Source of the DNA: Christensenellaceae bacterium
GTDB taxonomy: Bacteria; Bacillota; Clostridia; Christensenellales; Aristaeellaceae
NCBI GenBank assembly: GCA_012797085.1
Contig: JAAZPT010000162.1
Location: 1 to 33,816 of the forward strand
Reading direction: 5' to 3'
DNA length: 33,816 nt
In this document: positions 31,331 through 33,816 of the stretch, piece by piece
How the letters are laid out: each line of letters begins with the position of its first letter
Numbering within the stretch: position 1 is the stretch's first letter
Position numbers and translations under genes: made by a program
The notes under the pieces: model-generated
What the model was told of the DNA's origin: nothing
Databases searched by the model: none
What the model saw: the letters and a program-made list of their open reading frames with translations, nothing else

Positions 31331-32080
31331 CTAAAAATTCTTGAATAAATATTGGCCATAGACCTTTTCCCCCAATACGGTTAAGGCTTTTTCGGGGCAA
31401 TTGTTTACGCAACGATAGCATAATGTACATCTATCATGGGAAATTGCTTTTTCTTCCACAAATATATTTTTTGTGGGGCAAAGTTTACTACAGAGGCCGC
31501 AGCCTGTACATTTATTTGTATTAATTACAGGCTTTTTCTTATAAGAGGATACTGCATTTCGGAACCATAGCCGCTGTAAAAGCAAGCCCGATACACGATT
31601 AAAAATGCTCAGCCCGTCCTTATGAGGATTGTTTTCTTTAAGCCTTGATACTGCAATACCAATTTTTTCCTTTGCCCTATTTATCATTTTTTTATTTGCT
31701 TTATAAGAAGTTTTCAATATTGGCGAATCCGAAATGGAATCCGGCATACGCAAATGTAAGCCTCCTAATATATGGGCAGAGTCAAATAAACGAGCGGCGC
31801 ACCCTGTACCGTCACCGCTAAAAAAAGCCATTGTAGCTATAATATATATCTTTTTTCCGTAAAAGCATTTTTGGTTATTCACTATAAAATCATGGACTAT
31901 TTTTGGTAAATTACTAAAATAAACAGGGTATCCGAAAACTATAATATCTTGACTTTTAATTTTATCAACTACAGAAGGATCCTCTATAGAAACAATATAC
32001 GCTGAAGGATCAAATTGCCTTACAAAAGTCTCAACACAATATTTAGTGTTCCCTGTTCCGCTGAAGTACACGCCTAACAC
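31331..32080 (-). CDS. EFR1-type flavodoxin-ferredoxin fusion
   Basis: 249 residues. Flavodoxin part (about 1-165) with phosphate loop FSGTGNTKY, VFGYPVYFSNLPKIVHDFI and MAFFSGDGTG. C-terminal ferredoxin with two complete [4Fe-4S] motifs: C-TG-C-GL-C-SKL-CP near 200 and C-TL-C-YR-C-VNN-CP near 225. It would shuttle electrons between ferredoxin-type donors and FMN-linked reactions in the cytosol. Start GTG at 32080 with AGGTGG 10 nt upstream. Last in a group of three flavodoxin-fold genes, 111 bp after the previous one. Confidence 0.88.
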   Translation of the reverse strand: MLGVYFSGTGNTKYCVETFVRQFDPSAYIVSIEDPSVVDKIKSQDIIVFGYPVYFSNLPKIVHDFIVNNQKCFYGKKIYIIATMAFFSGDGTGCAARLFDSAHILGGLHLRMPDSISDSPILKTSYKANKKMINRAKEKIGIAVSRLKENNPHKDGLSIFNRVSGLLLQRLWFRNAVSSYKKKPVINTNKCTGCGLCSKLCPTKNIFVEEKAISHDRCTLCYRCVNNCPEKALTVLGEKVYGQYLFKNF

Positions 32081-32191
32081 GATATTCTACCCACCTGTAA
32101 ATTAATACATTAACAATTTTATTTAGCATTATCCTCTAAGAAAAGATCGGGAATAAATTCCGTTTATTGTATAGAATAGTTTTTCTTAAAT

Positions 32192-32923
32192 TTATTTTTT
32201 AGCAAGCCAACCCCTAAAAAGGCCGCCTTGAAAGAAGGAAATAACGAAAAAGAACACACTTGCCATAGGTACAAAAATAAAGGAAGGAATCATAATACGG
32301 GTATATTGTTTGCCGAAAAAGGAGCCATTATTTATCGCAATACCCATACGAATTAGAAAGAACAAAACCCCCGCATTAAAAAACAAAAGAACACCCACAT
32401 TTTGCAAAATAGGCGAAAGATAACCGGTACCCCAAAAAACTCCGGTTTGTATTCCATTTATGATATACCGTGTTAAATACATTACTATTTGTATAGCAAA
32501 GACGATGCGGGTAACATTCAGCATTACACCGCCTCCTATTCCTACGCCGCCGCACCAATTAATTCCGGCTCTAAGGCAAAAGTTTTCAAGCACCTGCATA
32601 AGGGGTTCATTCTGCCGCCCTTCTATGAAACCGTTATTGGCAATACAATAAAGATTTGTGTGCAGATTATTCTCCAAAAAGAACTTTTCCGCCTCCTCTA
32701 AAAAAGCCAACACATGGGAGGGGACGCCATCTACATATAAAGGTAGGCAAAGCACTACGGAGTCCGCATCTTTAAGCTCTTCAAAAATAGGTGCATAATC
32801 GTTTTTGAGCCTCAGTTTTTTTATAACTTTATCACCCTTTAAAAACAGACTTTGCAGTGCAGCAAGGTATGATGAAGCACTCAGGCTTTTTTTAGGGCTG
32901 CAATTAATCAATAATGTTTTCAT
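32192..32923 (-). CDS. Flavodoxin-fold oxidoreductase with C-terminal membrane helices
   Basis: 243 residues. Flavodoxin-type N-terminal domain (LLINCSPKKSLSASSYL, LCLPLYVDGVPSHVLAFLE, YCIANNGFIEG) without a Cys cluster, then about three membrane helices (about 135-155, 165-190 and 212-234). The helical part is longer than in the 214-residue relative at 20894-21538. ATG overlaps the stop of the preceding iron-sulfur flavoprotein gene (ATGA), so the two are made together. It may bring flavin electron transfer to the membrane. Confidence 0.78.
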   Translation of the reverse strand: MKTLLINCSPKKSLSASSYLAALQSLFLKGDKVIKKLRLKNDYAPIFEELKDADSVVLCLPLYVDGVPSHVLAFLEEAEKFFLENNLHTNLYCIANNGFIEGRQNEPLMQVLENFCLRAGINWCGGVGIGGGVMLNVTRIVFAIQIVMYLTRYIINGIQTGVFWGTGYLSPILQNVGVLLFFNAGVLFFLIRMGIAINNGSFFGKQYTRIMIPSFIFVPMASVFFFVISFFQGGLFRGWLAKK

Positions 32924-33408
32924 AAAGCTGCCTCCGCTTCTGAAGCCGATTCGAAAAAAAGCACCTCGGTTTCCCTGTATCCATCGTTAATGGCATTCCT
33001 TTTTGCCATATAAGTGAAGGTGGCTTTTTCCTGCTCCGTAATATCGCCATATACAAGCACTTTCATAATATTATGCTTTCCATAGCGCAGTGTATGGTGC
33101 ATCTCCCCTTTTCGATATGTGCAAAGGGGTGTAGAAGAACCTATTGTTCTATCCATAACGTTTTTAATTTGCGTACTGTAAGCGCCGTAAAGATTTTTTG
33201 TGATAATAATCAGCTCATCCGCACGCCCCAAAATACGGCATGCCGTATGGAGTTTGTCTTTAATAAAACATTCCGCCGGATGCTTTGTCCAGCAGCCGAA
33301 ACAGCCTTTACAAGGGGCATATTTACCGTCCGCTTCAATAATAGCATCGCACTTTGTTAAAAGCCGTTCGCTATGGATTGTATCTAAATCGTGTAGTATA
33401 ACTTTCAT
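32920..33408 (-). CDS. Iron-sulfur flavoprotein-like reductase
   Basis: 162 residues, flavodoxin fold. Cys cluster C33-x2-C36-x2-C39-x7-C47 has the same spacing as in the products at 20365 and 22774 and should hold [4Fe-4S]. ELIIITKNLYGAYSTQIKNVMDR matches the FMN loop and helix. Start ATG at 33408 with AAAGG upstream. First gene of the group running to 31331. A candidate -10 (TATAAT, 33467-33462) lies upstream, but its -35 is unclear. Confidence 0.82.
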   Translation of the reverse strand: MKVILHDLDTIHSERLLTKCDAIIEADGKYAPCKGCFGCWTKHPAECFIKDKLHTACRILGRADELIIITKNLYGAYSTQIKNVMDRTIGSSTPLCTYRKGEMHHTLRYGKHNIMKVLVYGDITEQEKATFTYMAKRNAINDGYRETEVLFFESASEAEAAL

Positions 33409-33550
33409 AGTTTTTTACCTTTCAAGTTGTTAGTAAGCATTAACGCTGTGGTTCATTGCATATTATATTTTACTATGAATTATCTTGATTATTTGCAAAT
33501 TTTGTGTAAAAGATAGGTTAATACGAAATATGGCTATATAAAGTCATCAA

Positions 33551-33593
33551 AACAAGCCCTTTAGGCTTTACGGATGGGCTTAAAGGGCTTGTT
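33551..33593. terminator. Long hairpin with 13-bp stem
   Basis: AACAAGCCCTTTA pairs perfectly with TAAAGGGCTTGTT around a 17-nt loop. A direct GGGCTT duplication (33576-33590) allows an alternative shorter pairing. No T run on either side; it could be a terminator for a gene beyond the window or a processed structure. Confidence 0.5.
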
Positions 33594-33718
33594 GTAGCAG
33601 TTTATTATGGAAGCAGCAATATAACTTGGGTGCTGTTATAAAAATTAAATATTCAACAAAAAAACCTATACAATGCCTAAAGGCATAAAATAGGCTAAAA
33701 ATATTAGTTGGTTTTTTA

Positions 33719-33747
33719 GTCCCCTAGCGGGGCTTTTGTATTTAGAA
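33719..33747 (+). repeat. 29-bp terminator-like repeat, copy 1
   Basis: GTCCCC TAGC GGGGC, TTTT, then GTATTTAGAA. It differs from copy 2 at one base. Confidence 0.75.
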
Positions 33748-33787
33748 CATAGAAGCTTGTGCCAAGTTGGCGGATGCTGTAGTTTTC

Positions 33788-33816
33788 GTCCCCTAACGGG
33801 GCTTTTGTATTTAGAA
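33788..33816 (+). repeat. 29-bp terminator-like repeat, copy 2
   Basis: GTCCCC TAAC GGGGC, TTTT, GTATTTAGAA, 69 bp after copy 1, ending exactly at the window edge. A diverged third copy is at 30121. Confidence 0.75.

Larger units (their letters stand above)
33409..33816. other. Intergenic region at the window end
   Basis: No gene seen. It contains the promoter region of the flavoprotein group, a long hairpin at 33551-33593 and two terminator-like repeats at 33719 and 33788. Confidence 0.55.

Overview
The base composition (AT-rich), strong AGGAGG-type ribosome binding sites, TTG/GTG starts, sigma-A-like promoters and protein families (Cna_B/FctA surface domains, XpaC/TelA, iron-sulfur flavoproteins, EFR1-type flavodoxin-ferredoxin) point to an anaerobic, probably host-associated member of the Bacillota, class Clostridia. 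Genus and species cannot be read from the window.

Layout. (1) Positions 1-11388, minus strand: a surface-protein operon behind a near-consensus promoter at 11456-11483. It encodes a 664-residue secreted protein with PANTAA-type and acidic repeats, then a giant adhesin or pilus-like protein (3116 codons here, still open at the window edge) with InlB-type, about fourteen Cna_B, two FctA-like and at least three DUF11-like domains. (2) 11484-12389: an AT-rich gap with no gene. (3) 12390-16646, minus: a tight four-gene operon of lipoprotein SBP-VWA fusion, XpaC-like protein, second SBP-like protein and TelA. This looks like an envelope-stress or sensing complex with no transporter genes. (4) 16778-19320, minus: a PAF-acetylhydrolase-like hydrolase, an MDR quinone-reductase-type enzyme and a DUF6326-like membrane protein. 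(5) 19467-21538, plus: a MarR-controlled redox operon of FMN-binding protein, MarR, iron-sulfur flavoprotein and a second flavodoxin-fold protein, with a clear promoter and an 18-bp palindromic operator. (6) 21585-26587, minus: alpha/beta hydrolase, another iron-sulfur flavoprotein, CPBP membrane protease, SPFH protein and RseC-family redox protein.

(7) About 26640-30140, plus: a decayed prophage remnant between rseC and padR. It has a late-regulator fragment, a terminase-associated-type protein, an antirepressor fragment, a RelB/RelE-type toxin-antitoxin pair, and three cassettes that begin with a GGRGS motif. Two of the cassettes share a perfect 53-bp leader and a nearly identical 37-bp terminator but carry unrelated toxin-like and immunity-like genes. 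One encodes a frameshifted BECR-type nuclease followed by a CPCC-type protein. In both 53-bp leaders the expected ATG is ATA. This modular cargo arrangement is the most unusual feature of the window.

(8) 30207-33408, minus: DUF2812/PadR regulatory pair under three 17-bp tandem repeats, then an EFR1-type flavodoxin-ferredoxin and a second iron-sulfur flavoprotein plus membrane flavodoxin pair. (9) 33409-33816: no gene; a long hairpin and two copies of a 29-bp terminator-like repeat.

The recurring chromosomal theme is flavin and iron-sulfur electron transfer at or near the membrane (three CX2CX2CX7C flavoproteins, FMN-binding protein, EFR1, MDR reductase, RseC), under MarR and PadR control. 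This fits a response to quinone-like or other redox-active compounds, but that role is an inference.
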